From NCBI GenBank assembly GCA_009869945.1, contig WIXG01000761.1, forward strand, positions 1-22,893: a DNA stretch of 22,893 bases, written 5' to 3'. Below are positions 1 to 8,290 of the stretch, in pieces; the first letter of the stretch is position 1, and the number at the start of each line of letters is the position of its first letter. The notes beneath the pieces are model-generated. The model made no database searches and had not been told where the DNA came from. It saw only the letters and a list, made by a program, of their open reading frames with translations. This DNA comes from Mesaphorura yosii. Lineage: Eukaryota > Arthropoda > Collembola > Poduromorpha > Tullbergiidae. The position numbers and the translations under genes were made by a program.

Positions 1-2
1 CG

Positions 3-650
3 CCCAATCCGCCTCTGATATATGATACAGTTCGGGAAATCTTGGAGCACAATCACAAGATATATTCCCTCATCGATCCTGGTAATGATAGACAAGTTCC
101 ACTTGAAAGAGTATTTGCGGAAGATTTTCGTCGATTGGGCATTTCTCACCTGGTAAACTCCAGTTTCAAGAATGTTCCACTTGAAGAATTTTCAAATGTC
201 TACATGGAGCCTGGAGAGATCAGTATAATCAATAGTCAAATCTATCTCCGACCTGATTTATCAATGGCCTTGCATCAATACAGTACCCCGCTTGCAGCCT
301 GCCATCTTGTAAAAGAACCGCTTCAAAATTCGTTGCTCTCAAGCGTCTTTATTGGGCACTTGAATGAAGAAATGATTAACCGCATGCTGGCTCTGGTGGA
401 GTCTGGAATCTACAAGTGGTGGAGGCAAATTCAGCAATATCATGATAAGATTCAGCTTGAAGGCCACCAGAGGAAGGAGCTTGGATACAAAGAGCCGGAC
501 CGTGCACCACCTGTGTCAATGGATCTCGAGATCATGCGCCTATTTCCACTTTCCGGGTGCCTGCTTGGAATTGCGGCATTCGTATTCCTTGGTGAATTGG
601 TGTACGCCTTCATTCAAATGCTAAATCAGCCATATATTTTGGACTGTTGA
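3..650 (+). CDS. Ionotropic receptor-like protein, C-terminal part (5' end outside window)
   Basis: The frame is open from the left edge (first full codon at base 3) to TGA at 648-650, giving about 215 residues. The end looks like the last part of a divergent arthropod ionotropic receptor: part of the S2 ligand-binding lobe, the stretch ESGIYKWWRQIQQYH that typically precedes the last membrane span of IRs, and a final hydrophobic helix around GCLLGIAAFVFLGELVYAF followed by a short cytoplasmic tail. The same arrangement (AAGIHQLWGKW, then FGCLVGVIAFVGEIL) closes the complete gene at 2224-4524, so the two are likely tandem paralogues in the same orientation, though divergent. IRs are ligand-gated cation channels of chemosensory neurons. 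No intron is visible. The ion pore and the earlier spans lie outside the window, so function as a channel cannot be judged. Confidence 0.7.
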   Translation, partial: PNPPLIYDTVREILEHNHKIYSLIDPGNDRQVPLERVFAEDFRRLGISHLVNSSFKNVPLEEFSNVYMEPGEISIINSQIYLRPDLSMALHQYSTPLAACHLVKEPLQNSLLSSVFIGHLNEEMINRMLALVESGIYKWWRQIQQYHDKIQLEGHQRKELGYKEPDRAPPVSMDLEIMRLFPLSGCLLGIAAFVFLGELVYAFIQMLNQPYILDC

Positions 651-2077
651 GTTAACAAAACCCGGGAATCTCCAATTTTTACATCAAATGCTTAAAATTT
701 ACAAAATTCTCGAAAAAGTAGCAATTATTGCAGGAAACCCCTCCAAACTAAGCAAACATTTAATTGTACCTCCAAGACTACACTTCTGGTGCCGTCTGCT
801 GTGAAGTTGGAAGGCACATGGCTGTCGAAGACGATGATTGTTGTCTTATAGTTTAACATTTCGTTTTCAACGATGAACAATGGAATGAAGAGCAAAATCA
901 TGGAAATTTATTCGGTTATACGGGGTAGGGATTATGCGAACACCCCAAAGGCATATATTATAGAAATTAAGCGGAACCTAAAAACTATTTTTGTTTAGTA
1001 AGCTGATGTATGTAGTAATTTGTTCACATACTAACTTTGCAACCATATGGATTATGTTTATCTGACAAGAAAAGGTCATCGCTAGTGTACCTGAGCTTGA
1101 TCATTAATGAGGCACCTGAGAACATGTGATTATACACGTGAACATCAGAACTGATTATTGATTGATAGCTTTACAATGTCAACACGGTTCAAATGTGCAA
1201 TGCAATCTAACCTAAAATTCTCCATACTATTGTGCGAAGCTCAAGGCAAATGTCTGTCTGTCAAGAATTATTTTCATATGTTTAGATGTGCTTTCATATA
1301 TTTGTTATAGAGTATTTATTTTATAACAGAATTGTTTACAGGAAGGTTGTAGATAATTAATTAGAGGAGAAAAGAAATAAAACACAAAGTAGAAAGAAAG
1401 CCCAACCGCATTATTGTCCCACCCAAACCAAGCACCGTTTAAACAAAGGTCGCGCTTGATCGCGAGAGGTGCCTGTGAAATAAACGATAAAGATCTAAAT
1501 TCTTGAATAATTAATTGTTATTTACGGCTCTACACTACAAATTCAATGGAATTCCTATCCAGCTTCAATAATTTAAAGTTAAACTGGCACCTCTTGATTC
1601 ACTATAGCGCTACAAAATGGTGATATATTTTGATCAGAAGTTAAAATTTCCAAGGTTGGATGTCTGTCAGCCTTTGGAACGGGACGCCTGAGATTTGGAC
1701 TTGCCGAGCTTTTGATGATAACAAACACCAAGTCCCTAGAACAACTACAAGCTATCAAGCTTAATGACGTCCAAGTTCATATCGTCCATTAGCTTAATTT
1801 CCACTCCATCTTCTACTTCTACTTTGGGTACGGCAATGAATTCTTCCTCCATTGCTGGCTGTACTTGCTTTTGTGATGTGCGACTGATAAGTATAATTAA
1901 TTCGAACGAATTTGAATTCTGGAATGTCAAGAGAAGAATAAATGGCAAATTTCAAAGCAACGCCTCAGCCAAAAGTTTTTACTTTGTTCATCACTTCAGC
2001 CTTCACTTTTCTTTCATTCACTAAAATCTACGTCATTCTATTGATTACTTATCTCATTATTTTCTCGTTATCAACTG
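651..2077. other. Long spacer between the two IR-like genes, no confident gene
   Basis: This AT-rich stretch contains no reading frame with family features. AATAAA occurs at 1376-1381, far from the stop of the upstream gene. On the minus strand a 35-aa acidic frame (ATG at 1852-1850, stop at 1747-1745) has an unusual Glu/Asp/Val-rich composition resembling the acidic N-termini of some zinc-finger proteins. It is too short to call a gene. A plus-strand 61-aa hydrophobic frame at 1942-2127 runs into the repeat at 2078 and is also not convincing. Confidence 0.5.
1745..1852 (-). other. Short acidic open frame, possible exon relic
   Basis: The 35-codon frame from ATG at 1852 encodes a strongly acidic peptide (MEEEFIAVPKVEVEDG at the start, DMNLDVIKLDSL at the end). 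Its composition is less random than that of the surrounding shadow frames, and the frame is also open upstream to 1948. No splice partner or family could be recognised. It may be a terminal exon or a relic of a transcription-factor N-terminus, or it may be chance. Confidence 0.2.
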
Positions 2078-2162
2078 AATTATTGATGCATTTTATGCCT
2101 GAAAGGTTACTTCAAGTATTTGGGTAAATGAACTGATCGATTTTGCATTCGTAGGTGCAAAT
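2078..2162 (+). repeat. Direct repeat copy 1, just upstream of the IR-like gene
   Basis: This segment aligns without gaps with 4769-4853 (offset 2691). The first 27 bases (2078-2104 and 4769-4795) are identical and the rest is about 75% identical, with roughly 16 mismatches over 85 nt by eye. Copy 1 ends about 60 nt before the proposed IR start codon at 2224. Copy 2 ends directly against the SGNH hydrolase relic. It is probably a segmental duplication of a 5' flank. Confidence 0.75.
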
Positions 2163-2223
2163 TTGTCCTCGAATTTACTTTAATTTGCAGAAAGCTGCGA
2201 CAAAGTTTCGGGGCAGTTTCAAC

Positions 2224-4524
2224 ATGCAATTTCTGACATGTATGCAAAGTGGATTCCTAATCCTTATCTCACTTGCTCATAATTTAATTTTGGTTCATTC
2301 AGGAAGGATTATTTCACCTGTTGTCACTATCAAAGATCTGAACTGGTTTATCAATGAATTCCAAGAGTATCACATGAATATCGTGCTTATTGGCTCCAAC
2401 TCGTACTATATAGAACCGCCTGAGCATCCTGTCACAATGTCTACACTCACATTTGGCAAAGAATTCCAAGACACACGTTGGCATCTGGACCGGAAGTCAC
2501 ATCACCGGATGACTGTCTTCATAACACCACAGTATGGAGAAACAATGCGTGTGCGATTCTCTTATCTGATGCTTATGCGAAGCAATAGAACAGCTGACTG
2601 CCTTGCAAAGCTGACGAACAAATACGCATCCTGTATGGACTCGGGTGATGTATTCGTACTTTGGTCCAGTTCTTCCGAGACAAAACTTGGTGAATGGCGT
2701 TCGGCATTCGGAACAAGCGGCATGTTATTGGAACCTTTAAGATTGAAGTATTTTGTATTCCGTACTGTACTCATTGAAATGGACAAATTTCAAAATCTGG
2801 CATATTTTGGCATTAAAACTGTTCATGGTGGACATGAAAAATATTTGATGGTAACGTTGGCGGATTGCACTGGCGTGAAAGTGGTAGGTGCATGCAAGAA
2901 TGAAGTTGAAATCACAAACACCAGGTTAAAAAGTTGGGCACACACCGCAACATTTCAATGGGGTGTCTTCAATGAGTCGAGCCGGAAATGTAATATTACG
3001 GAAGGGCGACATGAAAATGTGGAAACTATCCTGAAAATATTTCAAAGGGCTCGCAATCAGCGGACTGACAGGCTGCTAACTTATCCGCACTTGAATCCAT
3101 TCAAACCAGGAATTGCTGCGCCTGCAGAACTCATTCTTCTCTATCTCGCAGTCATTGACGTGGAACTCTTATTTGAAGATGAAAAATGTGACATATTCTG
3201 GGATAGATTGTCATCGGATTTGGCATTGTGGCTTCGACAGCGTTTCCAATGGGTTGATATTACACGAATGGACACGTACGACTTCAGTAATGCTCCAGTT
3301 GAGCAAATTCCGATTAAAATGGAAGAGTGGGTGATTTCATCTTGTGACGGAGCATTCCATCGGTTAGCCTATCGATTCTATTTGGATCCGTTCGACTCTA
3401 CTTCGTGGGTCGCTTGTCTGACGACTGTGAGTATGATTACAATGCTCGTGTTGTTTTCCATGGCTTGCTGGGTCCGCGATCAATTTCGCCGTTCTTTTTG
3501 GTCCTTGCTGTACAATTTGTTGGCACTTGGTTTTGGTGCGCTGATTGGCGTCGGCCGTGACTTGCGAGCTGAGATTCGCGCTAATAAATTTGTAGTCGCA
3601 TGCTTCAAGCTGACATTTGGAATTTGGGTTCTAATTTCTATTATCTTGACAGGAGCGTACATGGGACTTTTTATCTCAGAATTAATGAATCCAGTCCCGA
3701 TAAAATCACAATGGAACAATTTTCTAGACATGGACGGATTCATATTTTACACGAGGAAATATGAGAACATTCCTGGACCAGAAAAGATTGCGCCTGGTTT
3801 CTCTGGCGAAAGATACACGCAATTCCAAAAATACTTCACCAACTCATCGGCTGATAAGAGCAGCGGAAGCGTGTGTAATACCTCTGATAAAGCTCTTCAA
3901 GTTGTGTGTCCAACAATTATCCAGCTCCTCGAGCATGGTGTCGGTGCGGGAGAGATTCTCAAATGGAATCGTTGGTTTCTGTACAAAGGAAATGCCAGAA
4001 TGCCAAACGTGACCATAATTTCATCTATGCTGGCACCATTTGCGACAAAAGGGTCGAATATGTCATCAAGTCAAACCAAAACATTCCTCGATTCGGTTTC
4101 AAAATGTGAAAAAGTAGCAGCATTAGAAACGGATGAACAAATGCCCTATCTGGCTCAATACATTCGGCGTACGACTGGACACAATATATTACCGGTTGGA
4201 AAAAGTGTTGGCCATGCTTCAGTCAGCTACAACTTTCTGGATAACCGTGGAATTGCGGGTTACGTGTACAAAAGGTTGCAGAGCTTGTTTGCAGCTGGAA
4301 TTCATCAACTTTGGGGAAAATGGTATAGCCGAAAGTATCCCGAAGCCTGGGAAAATGAACTGAAGAACTTAGAGCCGGAAAGCGATGAAAAGGAAAAATC
4401 TGTGTCGATGAATTCAAATTTACAAACGGCTTTTTATATTTTGGCGTTCGGATGCCTCGTTGGTGTGATTGCATTTGTAGGAGAAATCCTAAAACTTGGA
4501 ATACAAAATATGACATCAAACTAG
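2224..4524 (+). CDS. Divergent ionotropic receptor (IR-like), intronless, 766 aa
   Basis: I chose the ATG at 2224 because it opens a signal-peptide-like stretch (MQFLTCMQSGFLILISLAHN); the frame stays open upstream to 2155 but with no better start. About 370 residues of extracellular region follow, then the IR channel layout: M1 at about 392-416 (STSWVACLTTVSMITMLVLF), a re-entrant pore region at about 426-446 (FWSLLYNLLALGFGALIGVG), M3 at about 461-489 (containing IWVLISIILTGAYMGLFISE), the S2 half of the ligand-binding domain, and M4 at about 734-756 (FGCLVGVIAFVGEIL). The order M1-P-M3-S2-M4 and the length fit arthropod IRs, which are cation channels derived from ionotropic glutamate receptors and act in chemosensation. 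It is a divergent, single-exon member, so ligand and tissue cannot be guessed. It lies downstream of a related partial gene in the same orientation. Confidence 0.82.
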   Translation: MQFLTCMQSGFLILISLAHNLILVHSGRIISPVVTIKDLNWFINEFQEYHMNIVLIGSNSYYIEPPEHPVTMSTLTFGKEFQDTRWHLDRKSHHRMTVFITPQYGETMRVRFSYLMLMRSNRTADCLAKLTNKYASCMDSGDVFVLWSSSSETKLGEWRSAFGTSGMLLEPLRLKYFVFRTVLIEMDKFQNLAYFGIKTVHGGHEKYLMVTLADCTGVKVVGACKNEVEITNTRLKSWAHTATFQWGVFNESSRKCNITEGRHENVETILKIFQRARNQRTDRLLTYPHLNPFKPGIAAPAELILLYLAVIDVELLFEDEKCDIFWDRLSSDLALWLRQRFQWVDITRMDTYDFSNAPVEQIPIKMEEWVISSCDGAFHRLAYRFYLDPFDSTSWVACLTTVSMITMLVLFSMACWVRDQFRRSFWSLLYNLLALGFGALIGVGRDLRAEIRANKFVVACFKLTFGIWVLISIILTGAYMGLFISELMNPVPIKSQWNNFLDMDGFIFYTRKYENIPGPEKIAPGFSGERYTQFQKYFTNSSADKSSGSVCNTSDKALQVVCPTIIQLLEHGVGAGEILKWNRWFLYKGNARMPNVTIISSMLAPFATKGSNMSSSQTKTFLDSVSKCEKVAALETDEQMPYLAQYIRRTTGHNILPVGKSVGHASVSYNFLDNRGIAGYVYKRLQSLFAAGIHQLWGKWYSRKYPEAWENELKNLEPESDEKEKSVSMNSNLQTAFYILAFGCLVGVIAFVGEILKLGIQNMTSN

Positions 4525-4768
4525 CCTAAGTTTTTTATTTTATCTTGTTTCAGTTTCGGAAAGCAATTCTGTCCTCTTACGCAATGAGTTACTAGTAAAT
4601 TGATAAGAATTCAATATGAAATCGAGGAGAATTTGTTATAAGCAACGGACATGTGATTATTCGCAAATTCGGTTTTGGCAAACCGGTTCCCAGCTTTAAG
4701 CTGATCCACAAATTCGGAGCTGAAGCTCATACTCAGGTTCAGTTCGTTTGTTCTTTCACTGCCCACTA
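4525..4768. other. Spacer after the IR-like gene
   Basis: I see no gene here. The stretch is AT-rich, with short Gly/Phe-like codon echoes but no open frame and no canonical AATAAA. It ends at the second copy of the direct repeat. Confidence 0.4.
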
Positions 4769-4853
4769 AATTATTGATGCATTTTATGCCTGAAAAGTTT
4801 TGTCAAGTATTTAAGTTGATTAATTGGTCGATTTTGCAATCGTGCGCGTAAAT
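4769..4853 (+). repeat. Direct repeat copy 2, abutting the SGNH hydrolase relic
   Basis: Same orientation as 2078-2162 and ungapped against it, with the first 27 bases identical. Similarity ends at about 4853, three bases before the first recognisable codons of the SGNH hydrolase relic. This suggests either that the duplication brought an IR-type 5' flank next to the relic, or that a former IR copy was replaced. Confidence 0.75.
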
Positions 4854-4855
4854 AT

Positions 4856-5278
4856 GATGTCGGTATCGGGTCCGTAGCGACCCGTGAAGCGATGGAGTTG
4901 GGGGTTGGGGAAATGATAACGACATTGCACACGGAATCCAGAGCATTATCAACGCGCTCCGCCAGCGACCACCCAACACGAAGATCTTGTACTTGGGGGT
5001 CTTTTCATGTGGTGGCAACATGAGCCTTTGGCAACGCAAGCTGAATGTCAACAGTGTGCTTCCACAATTCGGGGACAATTTCGGGAACGTGTAATCTCTT
5101 TAACGCGTTCACAAATGAATATGGAATCATTGATGAAGGTGACCGCCTCCATTTTAAAACCGAAGGTACAGGCGTACTTCTCGGTGTTCAAACACGTGAA
5201 GATTTCTCGAAGTTCTGCAGAGGCAGCACGGAGCAGGTCACGTCATCGTCAGAGCACGCAAGACGAAGGTGGCATTAA
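4856..5278 (+). pseudogene. SGNH/GDSL (PAF-acetylhydrolase-like) hydrolase relic
   Basis: Pieces of one SGNH-family hydrolase are spread over two frames. 4856-4904 encodes a block II-like GIGSVATREAMELG. 4906-5091 (another frame) encodes a block III-like WGNDNDIAHGIQSIINALRQ followed by a strand typical of the family (NTKILYLGVFSCGG) and RKLNVNSVLPQFGDN. 5093-5278 returns to the first frame with GIIDEGDRLHFKTEG, whose Asp-x-x-His is the block V catalytic pair. At least two indels separate the pieces (near 4905 and 5091), and the spacing between blocks II and III is shorter than usual. The N-terminal block I with the catalytic Ser is missing. Active family members hydrolyse esters such as acetyl groups of phospholipids or sugars. 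The damage argues for a pseudogene; an assembly error could explain the single-base shift near 5092 but not the missing front. Confidence 0.6.
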
Positions 5279-5905
5279 ATGGCACTGGACAGCGAACTAG
5301 GTGAGTCTAGGTACTTGAAGATGATAACTATAATTCATTCTTGCTCATGGCTGGATCCGTTTACAATTTTCAGACTTGGGTAGTAGTTCGGGATCTTCTG
5401 ATTGACGACGCGGGCGCAGTATCCAAATGGCCCGTGATTCTGGATCGGATCGTGACTACTCATGCGGACAAGCTGCGGATCCGGAGAGAAGCCGTACAAA
5501 TGCCAATATTGTAAGGCGACCTTTTCTCAATTTGGCCACAAAACAACTCATGAGCGCATTCATACAGCCAAGAAGTCGTTCAAATGTAAATTCTGTGCTT
5601 TCTCGTTCACTCGTTCTGGTGTCAAAAAAGTGTATGAGCGCGTTCATAAGGGTGAGAAACCTTTCCAATGTAAATTCTGCGACTCCAGATTTGCTTACGC
5701 AAGTGCACAAAAAAATCACGAACGCATTCATACTGGCGAGAAACCATTTCGTTGTCAACAATGCGAGAAGTGCTTTGCAGCCTTGTCTGGGTGGTCAGAC
5801 CACTTGCGAACTCACACCAAGAAGCCGTACAAGTACTCAACTTGCAACAAGCCGTTCTCTCGGCTGGGTGTCCTCGCCAGGCAGAGACGACGAGTACATT
5901 CTTGA
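5279..5905 (+). pseudogene. C2H2 zinc-finger gene, probably decayed
   Basis: A plausible first exon (ATG at 5279, MALDSEL, ending at 5300) is followed by a strong GTGAGT donor. A 73-nt intron ends at CAG 5371-5373, and the spliced frame continues as DLGSSSGSSD into TGA at 5403-5405. The fingers lie in a different frame, 5462-5905 (ATG at 5462, TGA at 5903): five C2H2 units with standard linkers (GEKPYKC, GEKPFQC, GEKPFRC). Finger 2 has Tyr for the first zinc-binding His (KKVYERVH). Finger 5 has Tyr for the first Cys (YKYSTC) and Gln/Arg in place of the first His. So the 5' part has a premature stop and a frameshift, and two of five fingers cannot bind zinc normally. A short functional protein starting at 5462 (147 aa) cannot be excluded. 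Intact relatives bind DNA. Confidence 0.6.
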
Positions 5906-6026
5906 TTTGAGTAAACGCAGGATCGGACACGGATTCCAGATTTCACTTTTTAAAATCAGATTTCAGATTTTTGTGACAAAATTATTTTAAATATGCGTTG
6001 TTGTAAATATGTCGAGCGAATGTATG

Positions 6027-6032
6027 AATAAA
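6027..6032 (+). terminator. Poly(A) signal AATAAA after the zinc-finger frame
   Basis: A canonical hexamer about 120 nt downstream of the finger stop codon, in sense orientation. It fits as the 3' processing signal of the zinc-finger transcript, if that is still made. Confidence 0.45.
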
Positions 6033-6098
6033 GTGATGGGAAATTGTCTCATCTGCCGTTTGGCGTGGCCGTGGACGAGCCAATTCAGAAATTACAGC

Positions 6099-6104
6099 TT
6101 TATT
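6099..6104 (-). terminator. Poly(A) signal AATAAA (minus strand) for the DM4/12-like gene
   Basis: Read on the minus strand this is AATAAA, 144 nt past the TAA at 6250-6248. It faces the plus-strand signal at 6027, so the two genes converge here. A run of ten A (plus strand) lies beside it. Confidence 0.4.
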
Positions 6105-6247
6105 TTAAAAAAAAAATTAGCGTCTTTCGTCGTGTCCATCGTCGATTGTTAGTCAGTCAGTCTTGCCATCGAGTCAAAGTCGTGTCAAACTTAAATTGTT
6201 GCAATTGTCAATTTTTTTTACTTTTCCTTGATTAAAAAATCCCATTG

Positions 6248-7327
6248 TTATTGTTCGAGCACCAAATTCGAGTTTGGATCCGTTGACCACTTCCACCAGT
6301 CGAGCAAGTAGTCGAGGAGGTCGAGCACGTCGAAGAAGCACTTGTACAGTTTGCCACAGCTTTTCTTTCCTTTCCCGTCCATCGCTGCGAGCTGATACCC
6401 ACTCGTTACGCTCGTGCTGTTCGCCGGCGGCGGTGGGAAGAAGATTTTGAAGGGCATCGACATTAGCCCGTACTTCTTCGGGTACTTGTGCGCCTCGCAG
6501 ATTGTCTTCTTCAGACAGCTCTCCGAATCCAGTCCGATATTATTCGTCAGGTCCGCTCCCATGAAATTAAACACGTGCTTCGAGCTCATTAAATTGTCAA
6601 GGATCCCTTCGTTCGATCGTCCCGTCAGGCCCGACCCAGCCGCGCTGTAGCCTGGTCGTGACCCCGTGAACAGGATCGGGACGGCAAATATCAGAACGAC
6701 GACCAGCAAGCTGAAGAGACCGAAGATCGCTTGGTTGGCCAAGTCGACCGTGGATCCTTGCGATGCTCGTTGCGGAAGTGTGAATGAGAAGAGGGGCACG
6801 GTCAGGGCGACGGATGTGTTAAAAAGCCGGCGTTGGACGAAGGCGGACTGGGCAGACGTGCTGAAGTCACGGAGCGTGTCGTATGCGTCGTGTACAGGGC
6901 TGTAGACTGGAGGGGCTCCGTAAGCTGGAGCTGGCGGTGATCCGTAAACAAGCTTGGGAGCAGGGGACGGCGTGGGCGCTGCATAACCGCCGTACGCAGG
7001 CGACGGGGAAGGAGAAGCAGGAACCCCGTACGCTGGCGAAGGAGACGGAGCCGGTGGTGCTCCATACGAAGAAGGATTCTGCGTCTGAGTTGGCACGGAG
7101 AAGCTGTTGATTAGATTCGTGTAAAATTGGTCAACACTCTGCTCGGCAGCTGCGAGAGCGAGGACGAGGGCCAAAATTGTGGCGGTGGCAGTGACGGCGC
7201 CTACGACGCGTGGCGTCATGTAGCCTACGAATTCAAGCAAAGGCAAAGGAGCACAATTCTTAGCTCACTGTGTGAATTTCCAGTCGTTATAAAGCTAGGA
7301 GGAGAAAAACTTACCCTTGGACTTCAT
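6248..7327 (-). CDS. DM4/12-like membrane protein with Pro/Ser/Ala/Tyr/Gly repeats, 2 exons, 329 aa
   Basis: Exon 1 is only 13 nt (7327-7315, MKSK+G), then a GTAAG donor, a 90-nt intron, acceptor TAG at 7227-7225, and exon 2 at 7224-6248. The joined N-terminus MKSKGYMTPRVVGAVTATAT leads into a hydrophobic signal or anchor ending at AAAEQ. Residues about 55-115 are a low-complexity Pro-rich region with repeated SPSPAYG and APPAP units. A long hydrophobic span (AIFGLFSLLVVVLIFAVPIL) follows. The C-terminal part has the DM4/12 layout: SCLKKTICEA, then a KYGLM...FKIFFPP stretch, then a later Cys pair (SCGKLYKCF). DM4/12 proteins are arthropod-specific and uncharacterised, commonly secreted or membrane-bound. 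Here the large Pro-rich N-terminal region and the central membrane span are unusual additions, giving a surface- or cuticle-protein flavour. Family assignment is by motif only. Confidence 0.7.
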
Positions 7328-7901
7328 TTTCGTCGATGATTTTCTTTTCCTCCACGTAGCAGCAGCAGGGAATTAAAAATTGGAACACCAGGACGAGATG
7401 AAGAGATGAGACTCACACAAAGTTGCCTGACCAATGATGGCTAACAAAGAACGGGAGCAGATTGCCTGACCACGAAAATAACGGCATCTGCCAAGAAATC
7501 ACTGAATATTTATAACCAATTTAGACTATTTGTACTTTGCACGTAACTGCAATCCAACCCGGCACTGCTGACTCGGTAAACTTACCACATTCTTAACTGC
7601 GGGTGTGAAGATGCGAAAATTTCCGTTTTCTCGCGACGTTGGTCTGAAATTATGTCTGATTTAGGTAATTGAGACTAGACTGCTCTCAATTCTGAGTTTT
7701 CTGAGTTTGAAAACAAACTGACACATTTTCAATGCCATCAGCAATAACTGATCGGGACAGTCTTGCTCGACCTGATTTTAGGCTTTGGCTTGGTAAACAA
7801 AACCCAGAAATTTGAAACGACGTGAACGGACGAGGAGATCGCGATTTCGAATTGCATTCACGAGCAAATAACAAAAGGCTCAGCAAGCAGCGGCTTTGGT
7901 A
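7328..7901. other. Spacer between divergent genes
   Basis: The spacer lies between the minus-strand DM4/12-like gene and the plus-strand small secreted-protein gene, so it should hold both promoters. Apart from the TATA candidate at 7508-7514 nothing specific is visible. A 73-aa minus-strand frame at 7686-7907 overlaps the start of the next gene and has no family features. Confidence 0.4.
7508..7514 (-). promoter_or_regulatory. TATA box candidate for the DM4/12-like gene
   Basis: On the minus strand this reads TATAAAT, within TTATAAATA, about 180 nt upstream of the proposed ATG at 7327. That leaves a plausible 5' UTR of about 150 nt. No clear initiator was found at the usual 25-30 nt spacing, so this is tentative. 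Confidence 0.3.
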
Positions 7902-8290
7902 ATGCAAATCGGACTTCTTGCGGGAGTATCTCTCGTGTTCACCGTAAGCACACCGTTAAAATGAAGGTCAATCAAAAATTAATTGTGTGTTCTAATTTTG
8001 TACTTTTGGAGCTGGGTCGGTCCCAATTTATTGTGTTTGACGGTCAGAAGAGAAGAAACGACAACTCCCACTGACTCTCTGGGTTCTGGACCGACGACCC
8101 GGGCGCCCGAGTCAACTACCACGAGTGCTCTGCGTGGTTTGGAATGTCAGCCGTCTCAAATCCGTGCGGCAGCATCAGCAACGTGACTTCAAAATTGGCT
8201 GTGTTCGATTACATTGTGACTGTGGGCTCCGAAGAGATTTGGGAACTCTCTAATGTCATTGATGGAAGAGGCGTCATGAAGGGGGAATGA
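7902..8290 (+). pseudogene. Small secreted-protein gene interrupted by an in-frame TGA, 2 exons
   Basis: Exon 1 (7902-7943) encodes a signal-peptide start, MQIGLLAGVSLVFT. It ends at a GTAAGC donor; a 68-nt intron finishes at AG 8010-8011, and exon 2 (8012-8290) continues in phase. Exon 2 reads coherently through FIVFDGQKRRNDNSH, one TGA at 8072-8074, then FWTDDPGARVNYHECSAWFG, SNPCG, a KLAVFDYIVTVGSEEIWEL stretch, and TGA at 8288-8290 (about 105 codons). The protein-like composition on both sides of the TGA argues for one ancestral frame with a nonsense mutation. Alternatives are a short intron removing the stop, for example to the AG at the end of CGCCCGAG, or stop-codon recoding, though no recoding hairpin was identified. 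I do not recognise the family; only two Cys are present in the C-terminal part. Confidence 0.5.

Noticed and set aside
5007..5300. 97-aa plus-strand frame
   Set aside because: Out-of-frame shadow over the SGNH relic, whose conserved blocks lie in the other two frames.
5427..5990. 187-aa plus-strand frame overlapping the zinc fingers
   Set aside because: Its first 25 codons may belong to the zinc-finger gene's N-terminal part, but past 5490 it is an out-of-frame shadow of the fingers.
8072..8074. Selenocysteine codon
   Set aside because: No SECIS-like structure could be identified and no selenoprotein motif surrounds the TGA; nonsense mutation is simpler.
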